DNA of 6,125 bases. It comes from Firmicutes bacterium UBA1426. GTDB lineage: Bacteria; Bacillota; Clostridia; Peptostreptococcales; Anaerovoracaceae. How positions within the stretch are numbered: position 1 is the first letter of the stretch; each line of letters opens with the position of its first letter. The notes beneath the pieces are model-generated. The model had not been told where the DNA came from and did not search any database. It saw nothing but the letters and a program-made list of their open reading frames with translations. Shown piece after piece: positions 5,388 through 6,125 of the stretch. Location of the stretch: positions 1-6,125 of the forward strand of contig DCUA01000057.1 in NCBI GenBank assembly GCA_002329675.1, given 5' to 3'. The position numbers and the translations under genes are program-made.

Positions 5388-6125
5388 TGTTATCGCTTGA
5401 TATTATCCCTATTCCAACCGATGAGGCTGTTCGTGAGGTGGAAAACCGTCTTCTGGGTGTAGAAACCAACATCACCAACTGGCAGAGGAGACAGAACCAA
5501 AGCAACAACTTTTCGGCAGTTGTACCCTATGATATGGAGCAGCAGCGCAAAGAAAGCAAGGAGTTTCTCGATGATCTTACCACCCGTGATCAGCGTATGA
5601 TGTTTGCAGTTCTTACAATGGTGCATATTGCGGACAGCAAAGAGCAACTTGACAGCGATACGGAAACCTTGTTTACTACAGCACGGAAACATCTGTGCCA
5701 ATTCTCTACACTGACATTCCAGCAGATGGATGGTTTAAATACGGTATTGCCTTATGGCTTGCGAAAAATTGATGCAATCCGGACGCTGACTACCGAAAGC
5801 ACGGCAGTGTTTATACCTTTCCGGGCACAGGAAATCTCCCACCATGGCGGCATTTATTACGGACAGAATGTTATCAGCAAGAACATGATCATTGCCAACA
5901 GGAAACACCTGCTCAATGGAAATTCTTTTATTTTAGGCGTTTCCGGCTCCGGTAAGAGTTTTACCGCTAAGAGGGAAATTGTCAACCAGATACTGTCCAG
6001 TGATGACGACATTATCCTAATTGATCCGGAAAGGGAGTATTCCTCCCTTGTCAAGGCAATGGGCGGTGAGATTATCCATATATCAGCAACTTCTCCCAAT
6101 CACATCAATGCAATGGATATGAACA
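5387..6125 (+). CDS. VirB4/TraE-like conjugative transfer ATPase, N-terminus removed by IS element 2, C-terminus beyond window
   Basis: The open frame encodes 246 residues and runs off the window. VirB4-type ATPases power type IV secretion at the inner face of the membrane and are essential for conjugation. The Walker A motif is GVSGSGKS (residues 184-191), followed by a strand with IDPEREY (212-218), the form seen in VirB4-like proteins of Gram-positive conjugative elements related to Tn1549 and the clostridial CTn family. The stretch TTRDQRMMF...FQQMDGLNTVLPYG...TTESTAVFIPF also fits that family. By comparison with the family (about 800 residues) some 270 N-terminal residues are missing, and the frame begins exactly at the tip of IS element 2. 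ATG 5387 has no ribosome binding site, so it is only the first in-frame ATG after the junction. The gene is probably inactive. Whether its C-terminal half is intact cannot be seen. Confidence 0.85.
   Translation, partial: MLSLDIIPIPTDEAVREVENRLLGVETNITNWQRRQNQSNNFSAVVPYDMEQQRKESKEFLDDLTTRDQRMMFAVLTMVHIADSKEQLDSDTETLFTTARKHLCQFSTLTFQQMDGLNTVLPYGLRKIDAIRTLTTESTAVFIPFRAQEISHHGGIYYGQNVISKNMIIANRKHLLNGNSFILGVSGSGKSFTAKREIVNQILSSDDDIILIDPEREYSSLVKAMGGEIIHISATSPNHINAMDMN

Noticed and set aside
5390..6099. Minus-strand frames of 103 and 80 codons
   Set aside because: They are antisense to the VirB4 fragment, whose Walker A and family-specific stretches are on the + strand.

Overview
The window is accessory DNA, most likely from a low-to-mid GC Firmicute of the class Clostridia. 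The signs are strong AGGAGG-type ribosome binding sites, use of TTG starts, and a VirB4-like ATPase of the kind found in the transfer modules of Tn1549/CTn-type conjugative elements. No host housekeeping gene is present, so the genus cannot be named. Nearly all of the sequence is two unrelated IS21-family insertion sequences in convergent (tail-to-tail) orientation, followed by the broken remnant of a conjugation gene.

Positions 1 to about 2558 hold IS element 1 on the + strand, with its left tip probably just outside the window. Both ends carry arrays of a 9-bp repeat (ATCCGGACA) interleaved with weaker CGG elements every 9-13 bp. The transposase gene istA (156-1675) is broken by a one-base loss near 585-590. 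The ATPase gene istB (1668-2429) is intact and overlaps the end of istA.

Positions 2559-2776 are a 218-bp spacer between the elements. It holds an undecided small reading frame, a 12-bp tandem duplication, and a strong intrinsic terminator that works on the minus strand.

Positions 2777-5387 are IS element 2 (2611 bp) on the minus strand. It has imperfect 48-bp terminal inverted repeats with a perfect 18-bp core, and intact istA (3566-5149) and istB (2827-3582) that overlap. Its promoter region carries a 9-bp inverted repeat placed so that read-through transcripts, but not the element's own transcript, could mask the istA ribosome binding site. This is the only element here that looks capable of transposing on its own.

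Positions 5387-6125 hold the middle part of a VirB4/TraE-like conjugative ATPase on the + strand, running off the window. Its N-terminal part (roughly 270 residues by comparison with the family) is absent. It is not found on the other side of IS element 2 and no target duplication flanks that element, so insertion was probably accompanied or followed by deletion or rearrangement. I see no new defence or regulatory system here. The most interesting signals are the helically phased end arrays of element 1, the possible anti-read-through hairpins upstream of both istA genes, and the open reading frame that continues from the end of element 2 into the VirB4 remnant.
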